From assembly GCF_001559775.1 (NCBI RefSeq), contig NZ_LOHX01000304.1, positions 1 to 45,319 of the forward strand: a stretch of 45,319 bases of DNA, in the 5' to 3' direction. A program made the translations under genes and the position numbers. The notes under the pieces are model-generated. The model was given only the letters and a program-made list of their open reading frames with translations. It was not told where the DNA came from and did not search any database. Positions 35,301 to 43,762 of the stretch are shown one piece after another (position 1 is the stretch's first letter; every line of letters starts with the position of its first letter). Source of the DNA: Streptobacillus felis. Lineage in GTDB: Bacteria; Fusobacteriota; Fusobacteriia; Fusobacteriales; Leptotrichiaceae.

Positions 35301-37336
35301 ATTTTGAAAATACTGATATAAAAGGTAATTTAGATATAGAAAATTTAAGCTATAAAGAATATAAAATACCTAAGATATTCTTAGATATTAATCATAAAAA
35401 TGCTAATTTATTTAATTTAACTAAAACTGGTAATTTAGACATTAATAGCTTTGAAATAAAAGATAGTAAAAATAATGAAGTATTTAAATTTAAAGACAGT
35501 TTTGATTTATCTAATTTAGATATAGATTATAGAGTTGATAAAAAAGAAATAGATTTAGAAAAGATAACTATATTAAATCCTAAAACATATAAAGGTAAAT
35601 TAATATTAGATATGATATTAAGACATAATAAAGATGAGACATTAGCATCATTAAATGTTAAGAGTGATTCATTATTACTAAATAATCTTAAAGTAACTGA
35701 TGTCAATTTAGATGTTCAGGGTAATGAAAATGGTATAAATATTTCTGAAGCATATTTAGAATATGAAAATAACCCTTTCTTATTAGATGGTTATGTATCT
35801 TATCCATTTAATGACTATCATTTCAATCTATTAGCTAATGATTTTAACTTAAAATTCTTAGAAATTAGTGATAAAATTAAGGAGTCAAGTGGTATAGCTA
35901 ATTTAAACCTATATCTTAAGAAAAACTTAGTCGAAGGAAAGATTAATATAGATAATTTCTCACTAAAGACTACAGATGATATAGCTAATTTAAATAAAGT
36001 TAATGCAGATATAGACCTAAAGAATAAAACTATTAGTATTAATGAATTAAGAGGTAATGCAAATGGAGGTAACTTCAGTATGTTAGGTAAACTAGACTTA
36101 CCAGAAATAGCTGATGACTTCTTAAAATCAAAAAATATTAAGATGGGTCCTATAGAAGTAAATACTAAAATAGATAATGTAAATCTAAAATATGCAGGTA
36201 ATAATTTGAAAGTTACTAGTGATATTAAGATAGAAAATAATAAAATATTTGGTAATGTGGTTTTAAATAATGGTAATATTGTAAATATTTCTCCATTTTT
36301 AAATTCAAATAATAAATCAAAAAAATCAATTACTAACGTAAATGACTATTTTACTGAATTAAAAAATCAAATAATTAAAAATATTATTAATCAACATGTA
36401 TTAGACGTTTCACTAGAAACTGAAAAAGATATTAATATTAATATACCTTCAGTTGTAGGTTTAGTAAAAGATATTAAGGGAAGTGCTTTTGGTAATGCAA
36501 GGGTAGCTTTTGATAGATCTAACTTATCTATTTATTCAGATTTAAATGTAAATAAAGGAGAATTTGTATTAAATGGACATAAATTTAAGATAGAAGAGGC
36601 TGTAGTAAAATTCGTAGGTAATTTAGATCCAAGTATAGAATTTAAAGCATTTACTAATGTTAATGGAGATATAATACAAGTTAAAATAACAGGAACACTT
36701 AATAATAGAACTATAGAACTTAGTTCAGAACAAGGTAAAGATACTAATGAAATTTTAGGTATTATAGCATTTGATGAAGAGGGAGGATTATTAGATATTG
36801 AAAAAATAAAAACATCTAATATAGTAGGAAAAGCCTTATCATCTGCATTAAATAATCTTCTGTTTTCAACATTTACTAATAAAATTAGTTCAACTTTAGG
36901 TATAAATGACTTTAAAATTAAAGCCAATTTTGATTCAAAGAATAGTTTGGAAATTAAAGATATTATTGATAATACTTCAACTACTTTCTATATCAATGAT
37001 CAGTTCTTCAATGTAAATAACCTATATTGGAATGCTGAGCTTACAGTTCCATTTGATTTAAGAACTGACAGTGTAAAGAATAAGTTGAAATATAATTTAT
37101 GGTTAAATTATTTACTTAAAAAAGGTATATCAACTACTGTAGGTATTAAGACACCTATAGATATATCAAATAGTAAGACAGGAAATGCAACATTCTATAC
37201 AGGTCTTCAGTATGATAATAGATATGGAAGTTTTGTAGAAATTATTGATGATTTATCTTCTTTATTTAAAAAGAAAAAGGTTTTAGAAAATAAAGAAAAA
37301 ATAGAAAATAATGTTGACGAAGATACTAATAAGTAG
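32354..37336 (+). CDS. TamB-like envelope assembly / lipid transport protein
   Basis: A very long protein (1660 residues) of the TamB/AsmA-like (DUF490) type. An N-terminal membrane anchor (about 8-25) is followed by a KINLFTPSRISDVELYGG-like AsmA start and a long series of short beta strands rich in Asn, Asp and Lys, expected to form a hydrophobic groove spanning the periplasm. The C-terminal TamB domain lies at about 1390-1620 (GEFVLNGHKFKIEEAVVKF, then NRTIELSSEQG and NEILGIIAFDEEGG). Residues 505-643 and 644-782 form a tandem repeat. AGGAGG precedes the ATG. It is just upstream of bamA, and no TamA-like gene is seen, so BamA may be its outer-membrane partner. Confidence 0.88.
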   Translation: MNKGLKRSLSVILPLSLIVVGAKEYVNTNAFESHLKILLNKVFKIKVDYSDLKLHGLSRIEIKDLRLKTQDDKEVIAVDLAKAKINLFTPSRISDVELYGGNVILERDEKGINLEKILPITKKTDYRRLSLINKVNFNDVTLRYIDNSFDKKIEKEFKDVDGYLYNSLQTSLDLEAIGKSDLDEELKIKIKLETEQKKNGFDLFSNREYSEEKNERIKFNFDFKNVNITNDLFQYVPINDMVSANNGKLNGKLEIVENMDRKLEFFGNLDIKDSDIWYKEYKDIIKKANANVKFNKYDIDLNGNAKVDGSDLDLGIKFNVDNNKLNLKTKIKNAYIETLKKYSLIEKMNLGNKSDKIDVDIDLGLSIKDKEVDFDKFDGSVNTKYLNSFGVDFNDLNLGFKLKEKNILNISGNNIGVTNKISEDLVVKGNANADFDLNLKNISGKGIFEFDNKSNFINLKKITGNVEVKENKDVLVDFKENKVNGNLKYVNENQNVILNLIPKSPINVIYKNNNLDIIPSIKDLTYSIKNNDILSGILDINAKSNDRKYFNTLNGKVNIGKGLYKVNASANTDEGNININGQTCKNLVHKYNVNAKNFDLIKFAKKIGVKNLDEVEGTRQDLSADIVAKNLKDSILISADVKKPINILYKDNEFGIKPKLRDVLYNYKDGNVKSGNIDLGVSGDGKFFDMANANIIINNGKYDINSVVNIKDGKLIVSGNTTKDLINSYNITGEKIDIFEIGKQLGYLNKDIEEKMPLNFNTKINGNLDNLRGNIDITSAYGGYIAEYENLKLKGTINNLKEFDMDFDLSMDELWIKYQRFLDVKSKVKIRKEDIFVDEFGNDKLKVEGKYNLKTENVELKSSLNAYNIYSTFGPDIDVLVNNMRLNVNGNINDLNGNISVDESPVLLNKKQISDFVMNGNIVNNKINLEKMKVRDYNISGEFDIKEKNYDVNVELKENNIEELVDINDLKLNVNSKLNIKGNFENTDIKGNLDIENLSYKEYKIPKIFLDINHKNANLFNLTKTGNLDINSFEIKDSKNNEVFKFKDSFDLSNLDIDYRVDKKEIDLEKITILNPKTYKGKLILDMILRHNKDETLASLNVKSDSLLLNNLKVTDVNLDVQGNENGINISEAYLEYENNPFLLDGYVSYPFNDYHFNLLANDFNLKFLEISDKIKESSGIANLNLYLKKNLVEGKINIDNFSLKTTDDIANLNKVNADIDLKNKTISINELRGNANGGNFSMLGKLDLPEIADDFLKSKNIKMGPIEVNTKIDNVNLKYAGNNLKVTSDIKIENNKIFGNVVLNNGNIVNISPFLNSNNKSKKSITNVNDYFTELKNQIIKNIINQHVLDVSLETEKDININIPSVVGLVKDIKGSAFGNARVAFDRSNLSIYSDLNVNKGEFVLNGHKFKIEEAVVKFVGNLDPSIEFKAFTNVNGDIIQVKITGTLNNRTIELSSEQGKDTNEILGIIAFDEEGGLLDIEKIKTSNIVGKALSSALNNLLFSTFTNKISSTLGINDFKIKANFDSKNSLEIKDIIDNTSTTFYINDQFFNVNNLYWNAELTVPFDLRTDSVKNKLKYNLWLNYLLKKGISTTVGIKTPIDISNSKTGNATFYTGLQYDNRYGSFVEIIDDLSSLFKKKKVLENKEKIENNVDEDTNK
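33866..34699 (+). repeat. Tandem internal repeat in the TamB-like gene, 2 x 417 bp
   Basis: Protein-level repeat with period 139 residues: unit 1 begins PINVIYKNNN at residue 505, unit 2 begins PINILYKDNE at residue 644. Matching landmarks in both are a LSG/KSG-ILD/NID turn, GKYDIN/GLYKVN, a GNTTKDL / GQTCKNL block and a FDLIKFAKKIG / IDIFEIGKQLG segment. The units are well diverged, so the duplication is old. Confidence 0.65.
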
Positions 37337-37353
37337 AAAAAAAAGTAAAATTA

Positions 37354-37362
37354 TGGTATAAT
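37354..37362 (+). promoter_or_regulatory. Extended -10 promoter of bamA
   Basis: TGG followed by a perfect TATAAT (37357-37362), an extended -10 element, with no good -35 at 17 bp. It sits in the 65-bp gap between the TamB-like gene and bamA and would give a leader of about 33 nt, allowing bamA to be expressed apart from the upstream operon. Confidence 0.6.
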
Positions 37363-37401
37363 TACAAATGTATAAATTGATAAAAAATAGGAGGATACTC
37401 T

Positions 37402-39540
37402 ATGAAAAATAAGATATTAATTGCTTTATTATCTCTTGGAACAGCTATATTTGCAGCTCCAAAAATTAATAATATTGAAATTAGCAATTTAAAAAATTTA
37501 CCAGAAGAAATGGTAAGAGAACTATTACCGATAAAAGAAGGAACAGAATATACAAATAAACAATTAAGTGATATTTACTTAGCTTTAGTTAGAACAGGAT
37601 TTATACAAAATGTTAATGTTTATCCTACAGAAGATGGAGAAAATGTTAATTTAAAAATAGTAGTAGATGAAGTTCCTAATGCAGATAAAATAATTCAAAA
37701 TATGAAGGAAATAGAAGAATTAAAGAAAAAAACTGAATTTAAAATTGGAGATATAGTAGTTAAAGGTACTAATCAAAATATACAACCTTTAATTGATAAA
37801 ACAGGTTTAAAAAGAGGAGAATATTTTACTCCTTATGATGCTAAATTATTAGAAAATTTAATACTTTCATCAGGATATTTTGGTGCAACAGAAATAAGAG
37901 TATTTAGAACTGCTGACGAAAAAGTAATAGATGTAGAAGTTAATGTATTAGAAAACCCTGTTATTAAATCAATTAATATTAAGGGTTCAAGTATTTTAAC
38001 TGAAGAACAATTAAAAGAAATTTCTGGATTAAAAGTAGGAGATGTATTAAATGGTAGATTACTTACTTTAGAGGAATCTCCAATAATAAGAGTATATTCT
38101 GAAAATGGATTCTTATGGGTAGGATTTAAAGATGTAACAGTAACTAAAGATGGAGATGTTACTATAGAATTACTAGAAGGTAAAGTTAAAGATGTAGTAT
38201 ATGAAAAAAAAGGTAATGTTAAAGAAAATGAGAGAATAAGTGAAAAAGATTATGCTCTTAAAACTCAAAAACATATATTTGAAAGAAATACTTATGTTAA
38301 AAAAGGAGAAATACTAAATCAAAAAGAATTAGAAGTAACATTAAGAGAATTATTTAGAACAGGACTATTTGCTTCTCTTTCTCATGAAATTATTAAAGAT
38401 TCAGAAAATCTAGAAGATTTAACAATAAAGATTATAGTTACTGAAAGACCTACAACAGGGATAAGTGCTAATATATCTTATTCAACTGAAGATAGTTTAT
38501 CAGGTTCATTAAAATTAGAAGATACTAACTTCTTAGGTAGTGAACAAACATTCTCATTAGTTGGAGAAGCTGGTGTTAAAGGAAATTATAACTTCTCATT
38601 TAACTTTAAAGATCCTTGGATTAAAGGAACTGATAGATTACTTGCAGGAGGATCAATATACTTTAAGAAAACTTCTGTTAAACCAAGAGATTTAGAAGGA
38701 TATAAAAAAGGTAATGAACAAGAAGTTATAGATAAAAACTTAGTTCAACCAACAGATAAACAATTTGTATTTGGTATTAATGGTCAAATAGGTAAAGGAT
38801 TAACAAAAGATCTTTACTTAACTGTTTCACCTAGATTATTAAATGTTTATTCTAAAAATAAAGGTACTGATGTAAATTCAAGAGTATATCAAGATTATAC
38901 TTTACTTGCATTAGGAAGTGATTTAATATATGATAGTAGAGATGATAGAAATACACCTAAAAAAGGACTATATGCAGATTTATTCCTTGAAGGTGGATAT
39001 ATAGTTAGAGATAAATCATTAATATTACAAAAACAAAATGATGGAACTTATGCATTTGCTAAAGATGATAATAATAACTATATTACTCAAAAACCAAGAG
39101 CATACTTCACAACATCTCTTGATTTAAGAGGATATCATCCAGTGTATAAAGATAAAAACTCTATGGCCTATAGATTACTTGCAAGTTATTCACATGCAAA
39201 TACACCTTCAGGTCAATTAACTACTGTAGGAGATGGAATTACTCTTAGAGGATTACAAACACCTATAGTTGGAAATCAATATGCTGTTACATTTACTGCA
39301 GAAAATAGAACATATATCAATGATTACCTACAAGCTGTACTTTTCTATGATGGAGGTATAGCACAAAAAGCTGTAAATGCAAATGGTAAACTTAAATTTA
39401 TGAACAATATAGGTTTAGGGGCAAGGGTTAACACTCCTATAGGAGTTGTAAGACTTGATTATGCTTGGGATTTAGAAAGAAAACCAGGAACAAATAAATC
39501 TAAAGGTAAATTTAATTTTGGATTTGGACAAACATTCTAG
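37402..39540 (+). CDS. bamA: Outer-membrane protein assembly factor BamA (Omp85)
   Basis: A 712-residue Omp85 protein. A signal peptide ending in AIFAA (about residue 19) precedes at least four POTRA-like repeats: about 20-95, 112-185, 186-270 and 275-345. The barrel starts near residue 350 (RPTTGISANISYS) and ends in the typical FGFGQTF with terminal Phe. The loop-6 motif usually written VRGF reads LRGL (615-618). It inserts beta-barrel proteins into the outer membrane; the protein encoded at 1480 is a likely client. AGGAGG precedes the ATG. The TamB-like gene lies upstream. Confidence 0.94.
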   Translation: MKNKILIALLSLGTAIFAAPKINNIEISNLKNLPEEMVRELLPIKEGTEYTNKQLSDIYLALVRTGFIQNVNVYPTEDGENVNLKIVVDEVPNADKIIQNMKEIEELKKKTEFKIGDIVVKGTNQNIQPLIDKTGLKRGEYFTPYDAKLLENLILSSGYFGATEIRVFRTADEKVIDVEVNVLENPVIKSINIKGSSILTEEQLKEISGLKVGDVLNGRLLTLEESPIIRVYSENGFLWVGFKDVTVTKDGDVTIELLEGKVKDVVYEKKGNVKENERISEKDYALKTQKHIFERNTYVKKGEILNQKELEVTLRELFRTGLFASLSHEIIKDSENLEDLTIKIIVTERPTTGISANISYSTEDSLSGSLKLEDTNFLGSEQTFSLVGEAGVKGNYNFSFNFKDPWIKGTDRLLAGGSIYFKKTSVKPRDLEGYKKGNEQEVIDKNLVQPTDKQFVFGINGQIGKGLTKDLYLTVSPRLLNVYSKNKGTDVNSRVYQDYTLLALGSDLIYDSRDDRNTPKKGLYADLFLEGGYIVRDKSLILQKQNDGTYAFAKDDNNNYITQKPRAYFTTSLDLRGYHPVYKDKNSMAYRLLASYSHANTPSGQLTTVGDGITLRGLQTPIVGNQYAVTFTAENRTYINDYLQAVLFYDGGIAQKAVNANGKLKFMNNIGLGARVNTPIGVVRLDYAWDLERKPGTNKSKGKFNFGFGQTF

Positions 39541-39546
39541 ATTTAT

Positions 39547-39573
39547 GGACTAGTTAAACTAGTCCTCTTTGTT
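39547..39573 (+). terminator. Rho-independent terminator after bamA
   Basis: GGACTAGT (39547-39554) pairs perfectly with ACTAGTCC (39558-39565) around a 3-nt loop. The T tract is interrupted (TCTTTGTTATTT), so readthrough into the lipoprotein gene 20 bp downstream is plausible. Confidence 0.65.
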
Positions 39574-39593
39574 ATTTAAAAAGTGAGGTATAG

Positions 39594-40151
39594 ATGAAAA
39601 AGATTTTAATATTTTTATGTATTTTTTTAGTTACAATATCTTGTACTTCAAGAAGTGAAGTAGTAGTAAATAAATTTATGAAGGAATTTAAAGAATATAA
39701 TATGGAGGATTCAAAAAAATATTTAAATAATCCAGAACTTATTGATAGCTTAGATTTAAATTTTAAAAATGAATCTCAAGTGGTATTTTTTGATGCCTTA
39801 TTTAATAATCTAGAATACGAAGTTCAAAATAAGACTAAAAGGGAAGATGGAACTGAAGTTGTAAATGTAAAAATATCTAATATAGATGTTGAAAAAACGT
39901 TTGAATTAGCATATAAGCAAATATTCAAAAAAACTTTTCTTGGACAAACAGATGTTAATATTAAAGATGTCTTTGTAGAATTAATGACTTCTAAAAATAT
40001 ACCTAAAAGGATAGTAATAAGTCAATTTTTAATGGTAAATGAGGGTAGAGATAGAAAAATCTTATTGAGAAAAGAAAATATTGACGATATCTTAGGAAGA
40101 TATTTTACCACTTTAAATGGTATAAATTTTAGTATACAACAAGGAGAATAA
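39594..40151 (+). CDS. Small lipoprotein of unknown function
   Basis: A 185-residue predicted lipoprotein: signal peptide with lipobox TISC and lipidated Cys17. The mature part looks like a compact alpha+beta domain that opens with a helix (VVNKFMKEFKEYNMEDSKKYL), like the NTF2-like/DUF4878 and DUF5105 folds common on bacterial lipoproteins; this is a fold guess, not an identification. Start chosen from GTGAGG 6-7 nt before the ATG. No clear promoter lies in the short gap after bamA. Its last codons contain the AAGGAG that serves hslO. Confidence 0.65.
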   Translation: MKKILIFLCIFLVTISCTSRSEVVVNKFMKEFKEYNMEDSKKYLNNPELIDSLDLNFKNESQVVFFDALFNNLEYEVQNKTKREDGTEVVNVKISNIDVEKTFELAYKQIFKKTFLGQTDVNIKDVFVELMTSKNIPKRIVISQFLMVNEGRDRKILLRKENIDDILGRYFTTLNGINFSIQQGE

Positions 40152-41069
40152 ATGATTTTAAGAGGAATAAGTAAAAGTGTAAAATTTATGATAATAGATA
40201 GTACAGAACTTGTAAATAAAGTAATAGAAAATACAAATTTAGATGTACTTTATTCTAAGGATGTTTCTAAACTAACTACTATGGGTGCAATACTTGCACA
40301 AAGTATTAAATTAGATAATACTAAAATGTCTCTTTCATTAAAAAGTGAAGGAGCACTTAGAAATTTTGTTGCAAAATCAACAAAAAATTCAAATATCGCT
40401 GTAAAGGTTGATATAGATCAAGAAAAACATATTAAACTTTTAGATGCAATTAATACAAATAATATAGAAGAAGTAAAAAAACTTTATGATTTAACTGGAG
40501 CACAGTTACAGGTAATGATAGATTATGGTTTAAAACAACCATATTCATCAATATTTATAGTTGAAGATAATTTGTTAGAATTATCATTAAATAAATATTA
40601 TGAAATGTCTGAACAAACTAAAACTATATTAATATGCTCAACTAAATATGATGATAATTTAAAAGTTGAAAAAGCATCGGGACTATTAATACAGCTATTA
40701 CCTAATGGTGATGAAAATGTACTGTCGTGGTTAGCACATAAATTAGAAAGATTATTAAGTATTACAGATATGTTAAAAAATGACTTTAGTTTAGAGAGAA
40801 TAGCCCATTTAATATTTGAAAATGATGAAGAAATTTTTAAAAATGAGCATCTATATAAAGGACTACCATATGATAAATTACCTATGATAGAGGATATAGA
40901 AATATTAGAAAAAAGCAATGTAACATATGAATGTGATTGTAATAAAAAATATATGGAAAGAGCTTTAGATGTTGCATTAACTAAAGAAGAAAAAGAAGAA
41001 ATAATAAAAGAAGATGGATTTATAGAAATTGAATGTAATTTTTGTGGTAAAAAATATAAAATAAAATAA
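40152..41069 (+). CDS. hslO: Redox-regulated chaperone Hsp33
   Basis: A 305-residue Hsp33-family protein, a holdase switched on by oxidation. The four zinc cysteines are present near the C terminus as CDC (in YECDCNKKYMERAL) and CNFC, with the usual spacing of about 30 residues. The QLLPNGDENVL segment of the linker and YEMSEQTKTIL of the core also fit. The N-terminal core is divergent: the GPLG and GYVxNP motifs of typical Hsp33 are not evident. The ATG follows the stop of the lipoprotein gene directly. Confidence 0.88.
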   Translation: MILRGISKSVKFMIIDSTELVNKVIENTNLDVLYSKDVSKLTTMGAILAQSIKLDNTKMSLSLKSEGALRNFVAKSTKNSNIAVKVDIDQEKHIKLLDAINTNNIEEVKKLYDLTGAQLQVMIDYGLKQPYSSIFIVEDNLLELSLNKYYEMSEQTKTILICSTKYDDNLKVEKASGLLIQLLPNGDENVLSWLAHKLERLLSITDMLKNDFSLERIAHLIFENDEEIFKNEHLYKGLPYDKLPMIEDIEILEKSNVTYECDCNKKYMERALDVALTKEEKEEIIKEDGFIEIECNFCGKKYKIK

Positions 41070-41083
41070 AATAAGGGGGAAGC

Positions 41084-41557
41084 ATGGACGGATATCTATT
41101 TACAGAAATTAATAATGAATATATATTTAAGATTTGTGGTAAGGCAACTATGAAAAATTCAAAAGTTTTATCAGATTTTGTTGATGAAAAAATAAATGAA
41201 GCAAAAGGAATCTTATTTGAAATGTCGGAAACTACATATATGGATTCTACTTTTCTTGGACTTGTAGCTAAGTATGCTATAGATATAAAAATGTCTAAAG
41301 GTAAGAGTTTAGTTATACTTAATCCTAGTGATGAAGCGTTTAATTTCTTAAAACAAACGGGTATTAATAAATTTGTTGAGGTAATAACTAAAGATGATAT
41401 AAAGGTTACTGAAGAAATATCAGGTGAAGACTTTTCAAATAATTTAGAAAAATCAAAATATATATTAGAGATGCATGAAATACTAATGGGATTAAATGAA
41501 GAAAATGAGAAAGTATTTAAACCAGTTGTTGATGCCATGAAAAAGGTGATAGAGTAA
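41084..41557 (+). CDS. STAS-domain protein (anti-sigma factor antagonist-like)
   Basis: A 157-residue protein. Residues 1-100 form a STAS domain like SpoIIAA/RsbV: strand ILFEMSETTYMDSTFLGLVAKY with the conserved Asp54-Ser55, where Ser is the usual phosphorylation site in such switches, then KSLVILNPSDEAFNFLKQTGINKFVEV. Residues 105-157 add a helical tail not typical of simple antagonists. No anti-sigma kinase or phosphatase gene is in the window, so the partner is unknown. AGGGGGA precedes the ATG; the stop overlaps ddl by one base. Confidence 0.8.
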   Translation: MDGYLFTEINNEYIFKICGKATMKNSKVLSDFVDEKINEAKGILFEMSETTYMDSTFLGLVAKYAIDIKMSKGKSLVILNPSDEAFNFLKQTGINKFVEVITKDDIKVTEEISGEDFSNNLEKSKYILEMHEILMGLNEENEKVFKPVVDAMKKVIE

Positions 41558-42456
41558 TGAAAATAGGTGTAATATATGGGGGAATTTCAACAGAAAGAGA
41601 AGTTTCAATCAATACAGGAAAACAAATTATTAGTAATTTAGATAAAAATAAATATGAAGTTGTAGAAATAGAAATATCAAAAAAAGAAGATATATTTAAA
41701 GTTGTAGATTTAAATCTTGACTTTGCATATATAGCTTTACATGGAGAATTTGGAGAAAGTGGAGATGTACAGGCTGTGCTTGAAACTGCAGGTATTAAAT
41801 ATTCAGGTAGTGGGATTTTATCTAGTGCTGTTTGTATGGATAAAGACATTACTAAAGTATTAGTTAAAAATGCTGGTGTAAGAGTAATAGATGGTATTTG
41901 TGTTAAAAAAGGTGATTCTATTAATTTCTCTGATCTAAATTTAGGAAAAAAAGTTATACTAAAACCTAATCGTGGTGGATCTAGTATAGGTATATACTTT
42001 GCAATTAATCAAGAAGAATTAGAATACGGTTTAGAAGAAATTTTTAAATTAGGAGAAGAAGAAGTTGTTATAGAAGAAATGAAGAAAGGTATTGAAATAT
42101 CAGTACCTATAATTGCAGGTAAAGTATTTCCAACTTTACTTATAGAACCATTAAAAGACACTTTCTTTGACTATGTTTCTAAATATGAAAATGGTGGGGC
42201 TAAAGAATATGTACATTTCTTTGATGATGAATTACAAAAAGAAATAAATGATTTTACAGAAAAGGCATATAAGGCGGTTAAATGTAAAGGTTTTGCAAGA
42301 ATAGACTATATTTTAGTTGATAATAAGGCATATTTCTTAGAAGTTAATACCCTTCCTGGTATGACTAAAAATTCTTTATTACCTAAATCAACTCAATATA
42401 TGGGATATTCTTATTCTGAAACTTTAGACTTATTAATAGAGGAGTCTATGAAATAA
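41557..42456 (+). CDS. ddl: D-alanine--D-alanine ligase
   Basis: A 299-residue ATP-grasp ligase that makes the D-Ala-D-Ala end of the peptidoglycan precursor. Family blocks are YGGISTEREVSINTGK, ALHGEFGESGDVQ, SGSGILSSAVCMDKDITK, KPNRGGSSIGI, ARIDY and FLEVNTLPGMTKNSLLPK. The region YMGYSYSE near the end is as in the Ddl branch. One-base overlaps on both sides couple it to the STAS and M50-like genes. Confidence 0.95.
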   Translation: MKIGVIYGGISTEREVSINTGKQIISNLDKNKYEVVEIEISKKEDIFKVVDLNLDFAYIALHGEFGESGDVQAVLETAGIKYSGSGILSSAVCMDKDITKVLVKNAGVRVIDGICVKKGDSINFSDLNLGKKVILKPNRGGSSIGIYFAINQEELEYGLEEIFKLGEEEVVIEEMKKGIEISVPIIAGKVFPTLLIEPLKDTFFDYVSKYENGGAKEYVHFFDDELQKEINDFTEKAYKAVKCKGFARIDYILVDNKAYFLEVNTLPGMTKNSLLPKSTQYMGYSYSETLDLLIEESMK

Positions 42457-43175
42457 TGAGGAGTAAAGAAGAAAAAAATAAACTATTAGTTATGATATTA
42501 ATTACATTTATATATATTATAACAAGTATATATATCATTATAGATTTTAGAATTATGTATATATTTGCTTTTTTAATAGTAAATACTGTTAGAAAAGCAT
42601 TTAAAGCAAGGGCAGCATTTAGAGCTGGAGATGTAACTATGTTATTTGAAGGTAAAATGGGTTTAAATCCATTAAATCATATATCAGTTCCAGATATAGT
42701 AATAATAAGTGCTTTAATATTCTTTAATTCTCCAATAATCTTTGGTCAGGGTAAAAATTTAGAAATAAAATACAGATTATTCAAGGATTATAGGAAAGGA
42801 ATGCTTAAAGTTGCATTTGCTTCTTTATTTTCAACTTTTGCATTAATGTTATTATCTGGTTTAATATTTAAGTATAAAAGTATAATAATAAGTTTTGTAA
42901 ATTATGAATCAGAATTAATATTTTTTGTAAACTTTTTTAAATTACTGTTTACAATATTTGTAGTTTCTGCTTCTATTTTACTTTTAAATCTATTACCACT
43001 TCCTGGTTTTGATATGTTTGATATGATTTATTCTTATGCTGATGATGATTTAAGAAGAATATTCTATATCATGAGTAAATACAGTATAGTAATTTTAGTT
43101 ATACTAATGTATGTAATCTTAAATACAGGAATATTTAGATCTATAATATTTGATTTAATAGGATTAATAAAATGA
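42456..43175 (+). CDS. M50-like (site-2 protease fold) membrane protein lacking the HExxH motif
   Basis: A 239-residue membrane protein with about five helices. The blocks typical of M50B proteases such as YwhC are there: RAGDVTMLFEGKMGLNPLNHIS (in parts, residues 56-77) matches the GDPTAK..GRLTLNPLAHID stretch, and LLNLLPLPGFDMFDM (in the fourth helix) matches NLLPIPPLDG, with the metal-binding Asp retained. Twelve residues before the GD, where HELAH is expected, it reads RKAFK (46-50): both His and the catalytic Glu are gone. It is probably a non-catalytic relative. It overlaps ddl by one base and yigZ by four. Confidence 0.75.
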   Translation: MRSKEEKNKLLVMILITFIYIITSIYIIIDFRIMYIFAFLIVNTVRKAFKARAAFRAGDVTMLFEGKMGLNPLNHISVPDIVIISALIFFNSPIIFGQGKNLEIKYRLFKDYRKGMLKVAFASLFSTFALMLLSGLIFKYKSIIISFVNYESELIFFVNFFKLLFTIFVVSASILLLNLLPLPGFDMFDMIYSYADDDLRRIFYIMSKYSIVILVILMYVILNTGIFRSIIFDLIGLIK

Positions 43176-43750
43176 ATACAGTAGAAAAAGAAACGGTAAT
43201 AGAATTTATAGAGAAAAAGTCAAAATTTATAGGATATATAAAACCAGTAAGTACAGTTAAGGAAGCAGAAAAATTCATAGAAATGATTAATGAAAAACAT
43301 TTTGATGCTACACATAATGTATATGCATATAAGGTAATAGAAAATAATCAAGAATATTTTAAATTTAATGATAATGGTGAACCTGTAAATACTGCAGGAA
43401 AACCTATGGCAGAGATAATAACAAGATTAGGTGTTTCAAACTTAGTTGTAGTTGCAACAAGATACTTTGGTGGAATAAAACTTGGTGCAGGCGGATTAAT
43501 AAGAAATTATGCTAAATGTGCAAAACTTGCAATTAATGAGGCAGGTATAGTAGAATATGTAGTAAGAAAAATAGTTCTTTTAGATTTTGATTATTCTAAA
43601 TCTACCGAAGTTGAAACATTAATAGAAAAAAATAATATAGAAGTATTAGATAAAGTATATAACGAAAGAGTAATGATGAGACTAAGGGTTTCAGATGAAG
43701 AATTAGATAAAATAAAAGAAATACAAGGAATAATTTTAATTGAAATGTGA
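43172..43750 (+). CDS. yigZ: YigZ/IMPACT-family protein
   Basis: A 192-residue protein of the YigZ/UPF0029 family. The N-terminal IMPACT domain shows KKSKFIGYI, the FDATHNVYAYK block, DNGEPVNTAGKPM and TRYFGGIKLGAGGLIRNY; a C-terminal ferredoxin-like domain of about 60 residues follows. The role is unsettled, with links to translation and nucleic acid binding. Four-base ATGA overlap with the M50-like gene; der begins 12 nt after its stop. Confidence 0.92.
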   Translation: MNTVEKETVIEFIEKKSKFIGYIKPVSTVKEAEKFIEMINEKHFDATHNVYAYKVIENNQEYFKFNDNGEPVNTAGKPMAEIITRLGVSNLVVVATRYFGGIKLGAGGLIRNYAKCAKLAINEAGIVEYVVRKIVLLDFDYSKSTEVETLIEKNNIEVLDKVYNERVMMRLRVSDEELDKIKEIQGIILIEM

Positions 43751-43762
43751 AAGGAGTGAAAT

